From contig JAVYIG010005384.1 of the NCBI GenBank assembly GCA_035222895.1, forward strand, positions 62,001 through 126,000: DNA of 64,000 bases, in the 5' to 3' direction. Within the stretch, counting starts at the first letter, position 1, and each line of letters begins with the position of its first letter. This document shows, piece after piece, positions 32,732 through 44,197 of the stretch. The notes beneath the pieces are model-generated. The model was not told the origin of the DNA. It searched no databases and saw nothing but the letters and a program-made list of their open reading frames with translations. The DNA comes from Strongylocentrotus droebachiensis (Eukaryota; Echinodermata; Echinoidea; Camarodonta; Strongylocentrotidae). The translations under genes were made by a program, and so were the position numbers.

Positions 32732-33995
32732 GGTTTATGATTTATATTGTTGAAATTTTGCTAAAAAAGACTAATTAGTCGCAATAGGCAATTCAGTGGT
32801 TTCACGATTCAAACTGCCGCCTGCGAGCAAGGTCAAAAAGGCAAATTTTCCCGCCAAATGTCGACATCTGTTGAAATCTCCCAATGCATTTACTACATGT
32901 TTCTTGTTAGTTTCGGTGTGTTGTCGTGAAGCAAAGTGAACACATCGCCTGACACATTCGAACTTCAAAAGCTCTACCTTGTGCGCTCAAGCGCGTAAAC
33001 CCTGCCTGATATGCGGTGATAATAGGTCAATGCAATGACGTATGTGTAGACATTGTACTGAATATGAAGAGGTCAACATTTTCCCATCATGCAGTGCAAA
33101 TACAGGCCATTCCTAGCTAACTTACCGATGGTGGCGCTATGGATTGTGAATCAACTGAATTCAAGCCAATTTTGCCAAGTAATTTCTGTACAACATGGGA
33201 TTAGACTTTTGTGTGCAAACCTTAAGTGGCAAAATACATCACTATTGTTTCTGTCTGGTTGTTTATAAATAGTGATGTATTCTGACACAGATACTGAGAC
33301 ATGAGAAAACCATATACATAGATGCCCGGTCTATTTTCTTCTCCTTAATACATAATTGTATACAGTCATGCGCCATGAATTGGGGTATAGCACAAAGGGT
33401 GGAGGCGTTACATTTTCAACATGTTTTAAGCACGTTTTTTAATGTAAGAACTGAAAGAACTGTATTACAGTATGCAGAATTGTGATTCTTAACTCCTTGA
33501 TATCCTTGCCACTGTTTGTTTCAATCCAAATGTATGATACAGTACATTCTACTATGATTTTACCATTTACCTAAATTATTGAAGGAAGATTGTTCATACA
33601 CTAAGGCAGTTTTTAATGCCCATTCTCAACCCTAAGTTTTAAGTTGAATTTCGTAATATTTTTCAGTTGAATCAATATTGTAACATTCCTGCATTCCTAA
33701 AAAATTAAATACTGTTTTGTAAATATGTTATCTTTTAAACATTTTATGAACTTGAATGAAATTTCATTATAATAACTGGAATATTTGTAAATACATCAAG
33801 TCTCTCAAGGGGCAGCAAGCTGACTTTTGGGAGAACTCGCCATATAGCTCATATACTGCCATATCGTGCCGTAAGCTTGCTGTTACTTAATCTTGCCCAC
33901 TTCCTACAATTATTATAGTCGTGTAGATATCTTTGGGACCTGAAAAAGTTCCCGAGTACAAAGGTTTTGGATGATTCATATTCTACATGGTTATT
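32732..33995. other. Intergenic, no gene recognised
   Basis: AT-rich DNA. A 14-base inverted pair (AATACATCACTATT at about 33232 and AATAGTGATGTATT at about 33269) can form a small hairpin. Nothing else is supported. Confidence 0.4.
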
Positions 33996-34660
33996 ATGGG
34001 GAAGTCCACCCACCCCCACCCCCTTCAAAAAAAATTGATTGAATAAATAGAGAAAAATCAAACAAGCACAACGCTGAAAATTTCATCAAAATCTGATGTC
34101 AAATAAGAATGTAATGACATTAATTTTTAAAGTTTGACTTATTACATTTTAAAGTTTCGCTTAATTTCATAAAACTGTTACGGCACAACACGTGATGTAT
34201 GCAAATGAGGGAACCAATGATGTCACACCCTCACTATTTCTTTTGTATTTTATTATATGTTTTTAGCTCTTAAAAATCGTCGTCAACATCAAAAATCTTA
34301 ACCAGATAAAGTTTTTGAAATGTCTTCATAACTTTGACAGTTTATAAGGACCTATTTCATGAAACTTGGACATAATGGTAATCAAGTGTTAATGATTGTT
34401 TGTCATGAGTTTCAGGTCACTAATTCAGGTCAAAGATCATTAGGGGTCAATGAACTTTGACCATATTATTGTATCACCATCAAAAACAAAGGTTAAGATT
34501 TTGAATTTTCAAAATAATTTCATAAGTATAGGCTCCTATGCCATGAATCTTGGATATAACAATCATCAAGTGTCAGGGATTGTATTAGTATAATTTCAGG
34601 TCAGTTGGTCAAGGTCAATGGTCATATGGGGTCAATGAACTTTGATAACTATTAATGTTA
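33996..34660. repeat. Dispersed repeat fragments
   Basis: 33996-34260 carries GGGGAAGTCCACCCACCCC, AAATTTCATCAAAATCTGAT and CAAATAAGAATGTAATGAC, words related to the MITE in intron 1. 34340-34650 has two units with ATGAAACTTGGACATAA / ATGAATCTTGGATATAA, ATCAAGTGT, TTTCAGGTCA and GGGGTCAATGAACTTTGA, about 165 bp apart. No coding content. Confidence 0.5.
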
Positions 34661-35344
34661 CAAAAGTACTTAATCAGATTTAATGAAACTGGTATAAGAT
34701 GGTTATCAAAAAATGTTTGATATTTCAATGTCACAAAGTCAACACTGCTGCTATATTGATTGCGTAATGCAGGCGAGACTGCCAGGGGCGTTCCACTTGT
34801 TCCAATTTAATATGATTCAGTCAAGAGCTTCTTTATTATCAAATCTTAAAAAAAAGGATAGTTATAAGGCTATTATTACATCAAACATTGGACTACTACA
34901 TGTACCTGTATAGTAATTAATTTATTGGCAAAACATCGATATGTAGAGGATATACTCTATGGACTATGTTTGTACATTGTTTGTACAAGATATTTCAAGT
35001 GCCTTCAGCACAAAAGTTCCTCACATCTTGTTACAGAAATTGTGTGACATTAAGCTTGAATTTCAAGTGGTCAAGATTCATAGGCATACACTGGTATTTA
35101 ATGAAAGAGCCCTACTTTAGAACTTTGAAATAAAATTGTCTGTATTGAATTTACTCTGTATTGTATTTTGAATTTTCTCTGTATTGTATTTTGAATTTTC
35201 TGTAGTATCGTTATGTGAATGTTAATTGCCAATAAAAATGGTTACAGTAGTTTTAAAGACGAATAAAGTTCTTTTTTTTCAAAATCTGCGTCAATGAATA
35301 GCGTAAATTAAAAGCTCCATGGATACCAAACCAACCAAGGTGGA

Positions 35345-35795
35345 AAAGGGGGAGAGAGAGAGAGAGAGGGAGAGAAAGAGAGAAGGAGAGAGAAAATTGG
35401 GAGGTAAGGATGACACAATGAAAAGGAAAGGAAACGAAGAAGCGCAAGGAGCACAGAAACTCGAAGGAAACCAAGCAACCACGAAATAGAGAGAAAGAGA
35501 GATGAAATGACATAACAAAAAGATCACACACAAAGAATAAAACAAGAGCAGTCAAAGGGAGAGAGAGAGAGAAAAGCAAAGGACAGAAATGAGAGAGAAA
35601 ACAAAACAAAAGGGGAAAAGAAAGAAAAGGTGAAAAAGAGGGAAAGAGGAGAAAAGAAAAAGAAACGGACAAAAAAGGGGAAAGAGAGGAAGACAGGACA
35701 AGGAAGAAAAAGAAGATGAAAAAAAGAAAAACAGTAAGGGAGAGATGAAGAAAAAGGAAAACATGCCCAGGAAATCTGGAAAGAACGGAAAGTAG
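35345..35795. repeat. Long polypurine tract (GA/GGAAA-rich)
   Basis: About 450 bases are almost entirely purine on the plus strand, starting with a GAGAGA microsatellite. The minus-strand frames of 184, 130, 84 and 70 codons (Leu, Ser, Phe only) are composition artefacts. Confidence 0.85.
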
Positions 35796-35799
35796 CGTT

Positions 35800-36420
35800 A
35801 AGGCCAAACGGATATAAAGTTCTCAGTTCGAAGATGATCCTCTCTTCTTGCATGTTGCTTGCTGATGGCATCACCTCCTCTACACTTAGGAACACCGCAC
35901 ACCTTGAAATCGTCAATGGTATGTCCCGGTTGGTTAAAATGACGAGCTACTGGTAGTTCAGATGAATGGATCGTATATGCTCGGTGACCCTATCAGCCAG
36001 TCTGCGTTTTGTTTCCCCTATATAGTACTTCTTACAAGTGGAACAAGATATCGCGTATACCGGGGGGGGGGGGGGTTCATAAAGCTGTTCGTAACTTGTT
36101 ACGAACGACTTTACGCACGACTGGTGATACCTTCTTGTGCTACATGTTAAATGAATGAGAAACTGATTAGCACCCAATGCAAGAAGGTATCCCCAGTCGT
36201 TCGTAAAGTTATTCGTAACTTACGAACAGCTTTATGAAACACCCCCCCCCCCCCCCCCTGCACGAGAAAGATATCCTTTCACCCTTTCCTTTATGACTAC
36301 TGATGATGACCTGGGTGTTGTCGATACATGTACGTCTGCGCGTCTTGCAACGTGGTCGCTTGCACGATCCCTTTTCTGTGAGTTGTGTACTTTGACTGCT
36401 GAAATGAGTGCACCAGCATA
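35800..36420 (-). mobile_element. Penelope-like element, GIY-YIG endonuclease relic
   Basis: Seen on the minus strand: CKRPRCKTRRR upstream (about 36330-36345), then after an insertion VYAISCSTCKKYYIGETKRR and LADRVTEHIR (about 35955-36060), then in another frame ARHFNQPGHTIDDFKVCGV and REDHLRTEN, and in a third frame LRTLYPFGLN. Known: the Cys-x-x-(R/N)-C-K-T-C finger, the GIY-YIG nuclease (here YYIGET, with Arg and Glu-His following) and a final TLxPxGLN are the C-terminus of Penelope-like retroelements. At least two frameshifts plus the inserted MITE break it. No reverse transcriptase was found to the right. Confidence 0.8.
36061..36259. mobile_element. Hairpin MITE inside the Penelope-like relic
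   Basis: The arms TTCATAAAGCTGTTCGTAAC (36076) and CGAACAGCTTTATGAAAC (to 36240), with CGACTTTAC...CGACTGG inside, form a nearly perfect 199-bp hairpin. The element is bounded by a G run (36062-36075) and a C run (36242-36258), so the homopolymers are part of the terminal inverted repeat or expanded there. Confidence 0.75.
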
Positions 36421-36534
36421 TCCCTAATTTAAGGCTTCTGTCCTTAGTGAATGCTCTCAGCGGCGGGTCCTTGAAAATCGAAGAGGTTGTGGGGTTTTCT
36501 TGCGGAGATACGAAGTTTCTCGCTGATAGTTCTT

Positions 36535-36710
36535 ATTTCTGCAGGGGCAATAATAACTGTGTTCTCCGCAAGGGCTCCAATAACACTTAAGGGGAAATAT
36601 AACAATAGTAGTATTATTATTAGTTTAACTGCGACTTAAGGGGAATTTATATGCTTTAAATCTTGACGTTAGGGGAGAAAATGAAAATTCCCCCTTACGT
36701 TATGTAAGGT
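36535..36710. repeat. TTAAGGGGAAATATAA motif cluster
   Basis: GGGGCAATAATAACTGTGTT, ACTTAAGGGGAAATATAAC (36586) and ACTTAAGGGGAATTTATATG (36634) occur here. Close relatives are at 60.5-60.6 kb (GGGGAATAATAACTGTGTTC, TTTAGGGGAAATATAA). Confidence 0.5.
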
Positions 36711-37658
36711 ATTTATAGCCTAAAGTGTGATGATCCAGACCAGTAACTAGGATTTTTATGGGGGAGGGTCAAAATTGGAAATAGTGGACCTTTCTAAGAG
36801 GATGAAGCGACCGAGCGGGTAATTGGTCAAGGAGAGGTTCATGGGCGGCGGGGTATCTTTAAAGGGGACGTCAAAAAGAGGCAGCTAAAGGCTGAACACA
36901 GACATGAAGGAAAATTATATCATTCTAACATATACAAGGGCAATTGTGGACATAGTCTTTCTATCTTTACCATGTTTACATAATTATAGTAACTATATTC
37001 CAAAGTCATTTGCCATTCTTTATGAAATAGGTGCCAGACTCTCGATCACGCAGATATTTGGATAGACACTTGAAAATACATTTATAATTCATTTGGCATC
37101 GAAAATGTGAAACCAGTCGATTTTCTTTCTTTCTTTCTTTCTTTTTTTTTTTTTTTTGCTTGTTTGTTTGGTTTCTTGGTTTGTTTCTTGGCTTTTTTTT
37201 TGGGGGGGGGGTGGCAAAAGTGCCAATTTGCATGTTAGAGGTAGGCCCATTCGGTATTATATCTCATTCTAGAATCCCGCAATCTGATTGATTAAAACTG
37301 GGGGTTATATTATTGATATAACCCCTCTTCATTTTGGCGATAGGGGTCATATTACTTTTTCACCGCAAACGCCATTTGTTTATGTGTAATTTTTTACTCT
37401 CTTTTTCTTTCTGAGCGGTGGCGATCAACTCACATTGTTGCGGCGCAGTCGATTAATGATGTCGCCTACATTACTTAGCGATAGCGGATTACTACGAGTC
37501 CTGTCTGATTTTGTTCACGGACTTTTGCTAAATTTCCATGGTTAATTTGAAGTTGGAAAATGGCGGAAGATTCGAGGTTTTATGTGCATTCATGCATGTG
37601 TTTCTGAACAGGATGACAAGATAAGATTAAGAAAGAAATCTTTCCCATCAGGACGCAA
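36711..37658. other. Intergenic, low-complexity tracts
   Basis: It contains CTTT/T runs and a G run at 37120-37210. No gene is seen. Confidence 0.4.
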
Positions 37659-37662
37659 TTAA

Positions 37663-38523
37663 AGGGAAATTCCGGTCTCAGACTTTGTTTTCACGACATG
37701 GATATTCTTTCCTCATTCATAAGGAACACGGTTTTCATACGTAATACATTATCTTCTAAAAATTTCACCATTTTACACGGAAATTGCCGCTCTGCAAAAC
37801 GCCATTTTGGAAAGGTGACGTACTGTACGAGCAGCTAAATGATGAGCTGTGATTGGTCACTTACCTCCCAAACGAAATCAAATAATTATTTCATCAGCGT
37901 TTAGGAGTTGAGAACCAATCACAGCTCGTATAGCTGCTCGTACAGTACGTCACCATCCGGCATTGTCCATCCTAAAATGGCGAACTACACAGAATCAAGC
38001 GCTATGTAAAATGGTGAAATTTGTCCAGATAATTATGTAGGGGATGTGAGATAAAGATGGAAATCGTGGTCCTTATCAATTGATACATGATTTATGTTGT
38101 TTCATGTCATTGTCTTGTCTTGTCTTGTCGAATACTGCCCAACGCCCCAGTGCAGGAGCCAACCGGGCAGGGATCATTATGATCCATTGGGTTTGGGATG
38201 TGCAGGTACACCATAATACCGGGGTTTCCCCCTAATCTTTTTCAAATAGTGCAGTGGGTTCTTAACGTGCAAGGTGGTGACTCTCCTCCACACGGGACCT
38301 CCATTTAACGTCCTATCCGAGGGATGGAGTGTTTTCCACTGAAACATAGCCTGCGTCTATGATCAGGGGAGGAGCACGATAACACACAACGCAGGCTTCA
38401 GTCATCTGCCCGGGGTGGATTCGAAACCACGGTTTTTTGGTTCGACAGGCAGACGCTTTACCGACTGAGCCAACTCGCCTCCTCTTTATACATTGAAACA
38501 TGTTATGAGACCGGAATTTCCCT
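37663..38523. mobile_element. MITE with TTAA duplication, carrying a nested SINE
   Basis: TTAA at 37659-37662 and 38524-38527. Terminal inverted repeat AGGGAAATTCCGGTCTCA. Inside, CACCATTTTAC, GCCATTTTGG, GGTGACGTACTGTACGAGCA and GAGCTGTGATTGGT are repeated in reverse (to about 38025), so the original element was a palindrome. A SINE then separates the right terminus from the rest. Confidence 0.72.
38108..38481 (-). mobile_element. tRNA-derived SINE
   Basis: The minus strand starts GGCGAGTTGGCTCAGTCGG with an A box (TGGCTCAGTCGG, 38472-38461) and a B box (GGTTTCGAATCC, 38428-38417) at tRNA-like spacing. A tRNA-unrelated body of about 280 bp follows and ends in a (GACAA)n-like tail (GACAAGACAAGACAAGACAA, 38110-38130). 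The two boxes are an internal RNA polymerase III promoter. The anticodon arm is not intact enough for a functional tRNA. The SINE sits inside the TTAA MITE. Confidence 0.72.
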
Positions 38524-38619
38524 TTAAGAATATTTACTAAGAAAAATTAACTACTCTGCCAGACTCTGTTATTGAATGCAAATAGTAATAATCCAAATCA
38601 TGTCTCCATTATTACATTG

Positions 38620-38655
38620 GATTTTTTTTTTTTTTTTTTTTTTTGGGGGGGGGGT
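38620..38655. repeat. T run followed by G run
   Basis: A long T homopolymer followed by G homopolymer; likely length-variable. The DNA from here to about 38930 shows no gene. Confidence 0.7.
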
Positions 38656-38929
38656 TTTGCCATAACTTTATATATTTCAGTTATACTCATTATATTTGGG
38701 GTAGGGAGAAGCAATTAAACATGTTAATTGATTTAATGTAATAACACAAAATTAGATAACAGTCTTGAGGTTTGTCTTTTTGTTGAAGACTGCTTCGGCG
38801 TTTTGGCCTTTGAATCTTTCTTTTGATAGAACACAGGCGGAGGCGTAGACTTTAAAATTTGATTTGGATTTCTTTTTTCTTCTAATGAAATTTTTCAAAC
38901 TCCTAGCCGCGCCAAAATGTAGGAATGAT

Positions 38930-39235
38930 TTTTTTTTGATTTTTTTTTTTTAATGATATTTTATTTCCTTCCTCATAATTTCACATAACAAGAAATTCAC
39001 ATAACAAGAAATTATCAAATTAAGCAATATAAAACAAGATCTTTGATACAAGACATTTCATGAGTTACATCAATCAATGAACATAGAAAAAAAAAGGGGA
39101 AAAAAAATATTCTTGCATGTCTAACCCGAACACCTTTGGAGTGCCAATTAAAGGGGCAAACCGTGATGCATGAAGAGGGAGTGATGGGTCCGTGGGGCAA
39201 CCACTCCGTCCCGGGCAGATAATTACACAAATGGG
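38930..39235 (-). mobile_element. 5'-truncated LINE 3' end
   Basis: The minus strand reads through ATGTCTTGTATCAAAGATC, TTATGTGAATTTCTTG and GGAAGGAAATAAAATATCAT into an A-rich tail at 38930-38950. A close copy of the last 170 bp lies at 48325-48495. AATAAA near the end plus the A tail mark a LINE 3' terminus. Confidence 0.65.
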
Positions 39236-39535
39236 ACCACCTTTAATTTAGATTAACTACATGATTCTTTAAAGACGACAAAAGGCACGGACACATGCTG
39301 ATTTATGTGTCACTTAATTATTTACTTTATTAAAATCATTTACACTTTCTTCAAATAATCATCAAACTACAGACTCAACGAAATATTTAGATTCGTTCAC
39401 ATAAAACACACAATATCACCATCAGCTCTTTCAGGTTAGTACGTTAGGGGAAGGGAAAGGGAGGATATTAGAAGAAATGTTAAAGGGGAAGATGACTTAC
39501 ATGCACGCGGTAGTTACTTGCTTATTTCTTGTTCG

Positions 39536-39762
39536 CGACTTGACTTGGGACGAGACGCGACTGGGACGAACTTGGGCGTGACTTGGCGGGAACGAAGCTG
39601 GACGTGACTTGGTGACTTGGGGGGTACGGGAACGGGAACTTGACTTGGACGAAACTGAGAGTTGACTTGGACGAAACTGAGAGTTGACTTGGACGAAACT
39701 GGAAGTTGATTTGGACGAAACTGGAAGTTGACTTGGACGAAACTGGAAGTTGACTGGGACAC
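39536..39762. repeat. 22-bp minisatellite
   Basis: Units TTGACTTGGACGAAACTGGA(AG) are clear at about 39650-39760 and degenerate back to 39536. The minus-strand 82-codon frame is the repeat read through. Confidence 0.8.
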
Positions 39763-41843
39763 TTTGATGGTTGTGTGAAAGTCCTTTAGCTTAAACTCTA
39801 AAGCTTTGTTTCAATTTAACTGTTGCTTTCTGCTGATCATGAAATGGTCACAACCTGACACCATTGCTCTTTGTTAGAATATTATCGTAGAAGGTCAACC
39901 AAAACTGTTGCTTCACTTCTCCAAAGTCCAAACTTGCTTGCAGGGCGTATAGTTATTAGTAGATGAAATTAGAAGAAGTTGGGGTTCCAGGTGGGGAGAG
40001 GGGGATCCAAGAGAGGGGTTCAGCTAGGTGGGGGTTTCCAAGTGAGGGGGTTTCCAAGTGAGGATTGCATGCAAGGGATGGGGTTCTTATACCTCATTAC
40101 ATATTCACAATCTCGATTCCGATTCCGAGATCTCCTCCTACAAAATATTCTTATACTAAACTTCACTATTTCATTATAATTACAGTAGGTGACTGCATGG
40201 GCGGGCATAACACTTGATGGACACTCGAACAGTCGTCCTGAACAATTTATCCTAACATTCTGATTGGGCGAAAGTAAAAATAAGGGGAAGGAATAGAAAA
40301 GACAAAGGCTCATTGGACAGTTGGGTATATCCCTGCTTCTACTTCCTGCGCTGACTCAACTCCTTTTCCAAGAAAACAAATGTTTTGTCTACCAGCCCAA
40401 ACTGGTATCCGCAGAGGCAGAGGGACAATTTATATGTTTGCTTATAATCAAAGATTGTCAACATTAACTTCCTCTCTCTGTGTTTCTAATCTTGGGGTAA
40501 ATGAATCTAAGTCTTAAGTTTTGGCAACACTGGTTGAATAGGGGCTTTGTCTACTATAGGTCATGTACCTTTTCTATGTGAACAGATTTAATCCTAAGTT
40601 TTCATTCATGTGAATGGACCTAAACTCCAATAACATAAGGGGCATTCTCATTATCTACAAACATCCTATTCTTGGAATATTCGGACAAGTGGAAATGACC
40701 AGGTTTCATCTCACTATAGTTTGTTGACCTCCAGTAGAGAGGATGATGAAATAGGAGAGAGAGAGGGGGTTCGCATGGTTTAAAGGGAAGATCTCTACCT
40801 CGCTACACCTTCCACCACGCCACGGAATGGTGGCCACACCATTCATTAATGAATCATACAACAAAAATCATGATATACAAAATACCTTAACCTATCAAGT
40901 GACACGTAACACAATAGTAAAACTAAAATACAACTAACACAAAACGTAAGAACCTTGACTACGGTTGCCTACCAACGCAACTTAATCATTACTCATATAA
41001 CATATTTTGTACGTCCTAGCCTAACTGGTTGAACAACCATCAACACAAAAATATATTTACATTGTCTTATTACAATACAAACGCATACATAATGCATTCA
41101 ACCACTTAACGTTACATACAACTATCGTAAGTTATATTAAAAGTTATCATATTTTTCCAAATATGCGTATACAAATCTGCCATGCAGCAAAGTAGAAAAC
41201 TGCACAAAAACATAATTCCAAATATTCTAGCAAATGCTAGAACAATAAAACCAACAAAACGAAACTAACAAGTTTCCTTAAAACATTCATATTCAAGCTA
41301 TTCCACTAATTTCTCGTAAAACTAATGTTGTTTTCTGACCTTACGTCTCAATCGACCAGCTTAAAACCTAATACAGCAGAGTTGTCATTACCAATAAAAG
41401 AACAACAAAGCCACATTCCCTAATTTCCTAAGTCATTTGTTTGGTACTGGCATTCCTATACATTCCTCAGTCACCACTAACCTACACAAAAATATAAATA
41501 AAACTGGCGACTACATAAAACACGTCTCAATATATAACACTAACCAATATTTGCCTGATTATCACCCTAGATGACAAAACAATATTAAAATACATGCTGA
41601 TAAACTTAATTATCAGACTAGCTCAAAATAAGCCTAAAAGTATACAACTTAAATCATGACTACATGGAATCAAAGATCCATAAGAAAATGAATATCAATA
41701 ACTTGTGTACAATATAACACAAAACGAATAATATTCTTGGGTTCAGAGGAATATAAATTCAAAAGGAAGGTTGATAGGCTTCCTTACTATTTTCCTTTTC
41801 GTTTAACCTAACTTTTATTGTCCTCTTTGGGTACTGATATTTA
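39763..41843. other. No gene; possible 3' flank of the Gypsy element
   Basis: AT-rich DNA without recognisable frames. TGTAGCGAGGTAGAGATCT on the minus strand at about 40785-40804 is identical to a segment next to the gag start at about 48262-48281, which suggests remains of terminal or leader sequence. I could not delimit two LTRs. Confidence 0.35.
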
Positions 41844-42047
41844 TTATTTTTTAACCATCCCAAATATCAATGACATTTGTTCTCTGGTGCTGGGAATAGA
41901 TGAGAGTGAAACAATCATCAGCACTAATCCAGCACACACAACAATCTCCGTAAGTGAGAACAACAAAAATACCATCTTCACCAAAAGCAACAACACAATT
42001 CCACACAAAACAAAACGTCCTAACACATTGTCAGCAACTTGTTGCAC
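41844..42047 (-). CDS. Small hydrophobic frame after the Gypsy integrase
   Basis: 67 codons overlapping the last 28 bases of the integrase frame in another frame. Two hydrophobic segments (FVLCGIVLLLLVKMVFLLF and VVCAGLVLMIVSL) could span a membrane. It sits where some Gypsy elements carry an extra gene. No family is recognised and a chance frame is possible. Confidence 0.25.
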   Translation of the reverse strand: MQQVADNVLGRFVLCGIVLLLLVKMVFLLFSLTEIVVCAGLVLMIVSLSSIPSTREQMSLIFGMVKK

Positions 42048-43750
42048 AATTTGACTTTGATATATATAAGCCTATTCGGTGGGCGCGGGCATCTTTGTGA
42101 CCGTCTCGGGGGACAGTCTTCCTCTTCACTTGAGGCGGCCTCTTGCTGCTCACACGGATGGGTAGGGGATGGGGTAATATTTACTTGGTCGTGACCATTT
42201 TCGTTATCAGAATTCCCAATATCATGATTACTATTTTCAACATCTTCATCAACAGAATCATCGTCATTATCATCATCGTCATCAACAGAAATATCATCAT
42301 TACTGTTTTCAACATTATCAACACAAACAACATCCTTCTCATCTACTTCAGATTGCTCGATTGTAGCTATCATTGGGGTCATGGCATCTCCGTGAACATT
42401 CTCCCATGGAATATTCCATGCAGTTACCTCACTATCTTCACAATCTATATGAGGGTCCAGGTTAGACATATCCAACTCATCTGTCTCTTTATTGGGGAAT
42501 CTCCTTTTCCTTTGAGGTAAAGGTTTCGATGGAGGGGCAGCTCTAGGGAGGAAATTACACGGGAGGAGTAAATTACGATGTAATACTCTACTTCTTCCAG
42601 TTCCTATTTCGGGGCAAACTTTAAAAACCGGTATATCCACATTTGGCTTGCCGATTACTGTATAAGGTACCTTACCCCATATATCACCCAGCTTATGCTT
42701 TCCCTTGATGCCCACATTTTTAACTAGGACCCTATCTCCTACTTCTATTGTATTTCCTTTTAACTTCTTGTCATACCTTGCCTTGTTTCTTGCACCTGCC
42801 TCATCTCCTCGCCCAGATGCGAGTTTGTAAGCATAGTCTAGTCTCTGTCGCAGACTTGCGACATACTCAGGTGTACTGGAGGAGGCGGTGTCTCTAGGAT
42901 CTAAACCTAGATACATGTCAATGGGGAGACGGGGGTGGCGGCCATACATTAGATAGAAGGGAGAAAACCCGGTCACATCATGCTTAGTGCAGTTATATGC
43001 ATGGATCAAAGGGGCAACATGGGCTTTCCAATCAATTTTCGTTTCTTCGGTTAAGGTGCCAAGCATACTCAATAGGGTGCGGTTCATTCTCTCACAGCTC
43101 CCATTTCCTTGGGGGTGATACGGGGTCGTTCGGGACTTTTGAGTACCTACTAATTTGCACAATTGACTAATGACTTCAGATTCAAAGTTTCTACCTTGGT
43201 CTGAATGCAATCGCTCAGGAAATCCGTAATGGGTCAGAAAATTGTCAAATAATGCTTTGGCGGTGGTATTCGCCGTTTGGTTTCTTGTTGGGATGGCAAC
43301 TGAGTATCGGGTAAAATGATCTGTGACAACCAAAATATTCTCATACCCGCCTTTTGACTTTTCCAGGGACAGAAAATCCATACACACCAATTCTAAGGGG
43401 CGACTGGTTTTGACACTAACCATGGGGGCAGTATTACTGGCATTAGAAACTCTCTTCCTTCTTACACAACGACCACAAGTGCTGACGTAATGCTTTACGT
43501 CTCTGTTCAAATACGGCCAATAGAATCTTTCCCGGGCAAGATCAGTTGTACGTTCTATTCCGAGATGACCTATTTCATCATGCAAGGCTTTGAGGGCTAG
43601 AAAATGGTATTTCCGTGGGAGAACTAATTGAAGTAATTTCTTATCTCTCTCCAATCGACTTCGATAGAGCACATCGTCTTTTAAGACAAACTTCTCCCAT
43701 TCCCTTAGCATTACTTGTACATCTTTCGATTCGTTTTTCTTCTCTCGCAA
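42020..43750 (-). pseudogene. Gypsy integrase region
   Basis: A 576-codon frame. Seen: an HHCC zinc domain (HDEIGHLGIE...CGRCVRRK), then the DDE core: the first Asp in VCMDFLSLEK, the second in HSDQGRNFES and the Glu in GNGSCERMNR, with typical spacing. Then the C-terminal part with RVLVKNVG...VLHRNLLLPC and a long acidic tail (SVDDDDDNDDDSVDEDVENS) ending in a basic stretch. Role: inserts the cDNA copy into host DNA. This part is intact, but it is separated from the RNase H region by a MITE at 43753, which shortens its N-terminus. It would be expressed only as part of a gag-pol product. Confidence 0.85.
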
Positions 43751-43752
43751 TA

Positions 43753-44195
43753 GGGACTTTTAGAAATGCACGTCAAGAGCTTTGACTGCAACGTGTGACG
43801 TCATTTTAAGGCACTGCGCCTGCGTCACGTGGTCTCAGTCGGCGATCGAGAATGCGTCAACCTTGATTTTCCTAAATCTAGTACATGCAATACATACATA
43901 CATATTGACATTTATAAAGCGCCTTTACATGCTGAAATGTGTAGAACAGGTGTCACATGCACCTGTTCTACACATATTTACATATTAGCAGTGAAGGGAT
44001 GTTCTTTTGTTGAGGGTAGAATGAGGAATGTCCTCTTTCTTTGTCTGTGATGTTTATTGTGTTACTTCCTGCATGCATATCGTCGAGTGCAATCTAAAAG
44101 ATTTCTAATTGTAGCCAACATGGGCAGTTAAGTACGTTGACACGCATGACCAGTCGGCGTTCGTCGTGTTCTCGTTCACTCATTCTAAAAGTCCC
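43753..44195. mobile_element. MITE copy 1 in Gypsy (TA target)
   Basis: 443 bp with inverted ends GGGACTTTTAGA, flanked by TA at 43751-43752 and 44196-44197. Removing it and one TA rejoins the Gypsy frame (Ser-Ile-Leu-Arg). The centre has GTGTAGAACAGGTG opposing CACCTGTTCTACAC. TA duplication suggests a Tc1/mariner-type source. Confidence 0.82.
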
Positions 44196-44197
44196 TA

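Noticed and set aside
35253-35916. Leu/Phe/Ser-rich frames suggesting membrane proteins
   Set aside because: Direct translation of the polypurine tract; no splice sites or conserved motifs.
38400-38481. A functional tRNA gene
   Set aside because: A and B boxes are present, but the anticodon arm and acceptor pairing are not intact and a SINE body and tail follow.
39514-39762. 82-codon frame with repeated FVQVN/FRPSQ
   Set aside because: It is the 22-bp minisatellite read through.
42143-42520. 125-codon Ile-rich plus-strand frame
   Set aside because: Antisense of the acidic (Asp/Asn-rich) tail of the Gypsy integrase.
43782-44050. Short plus-strand frames between integrase and RNase H
   Set aside because: They lie inside a MITE with clean TA-flanked ends and have no motif.
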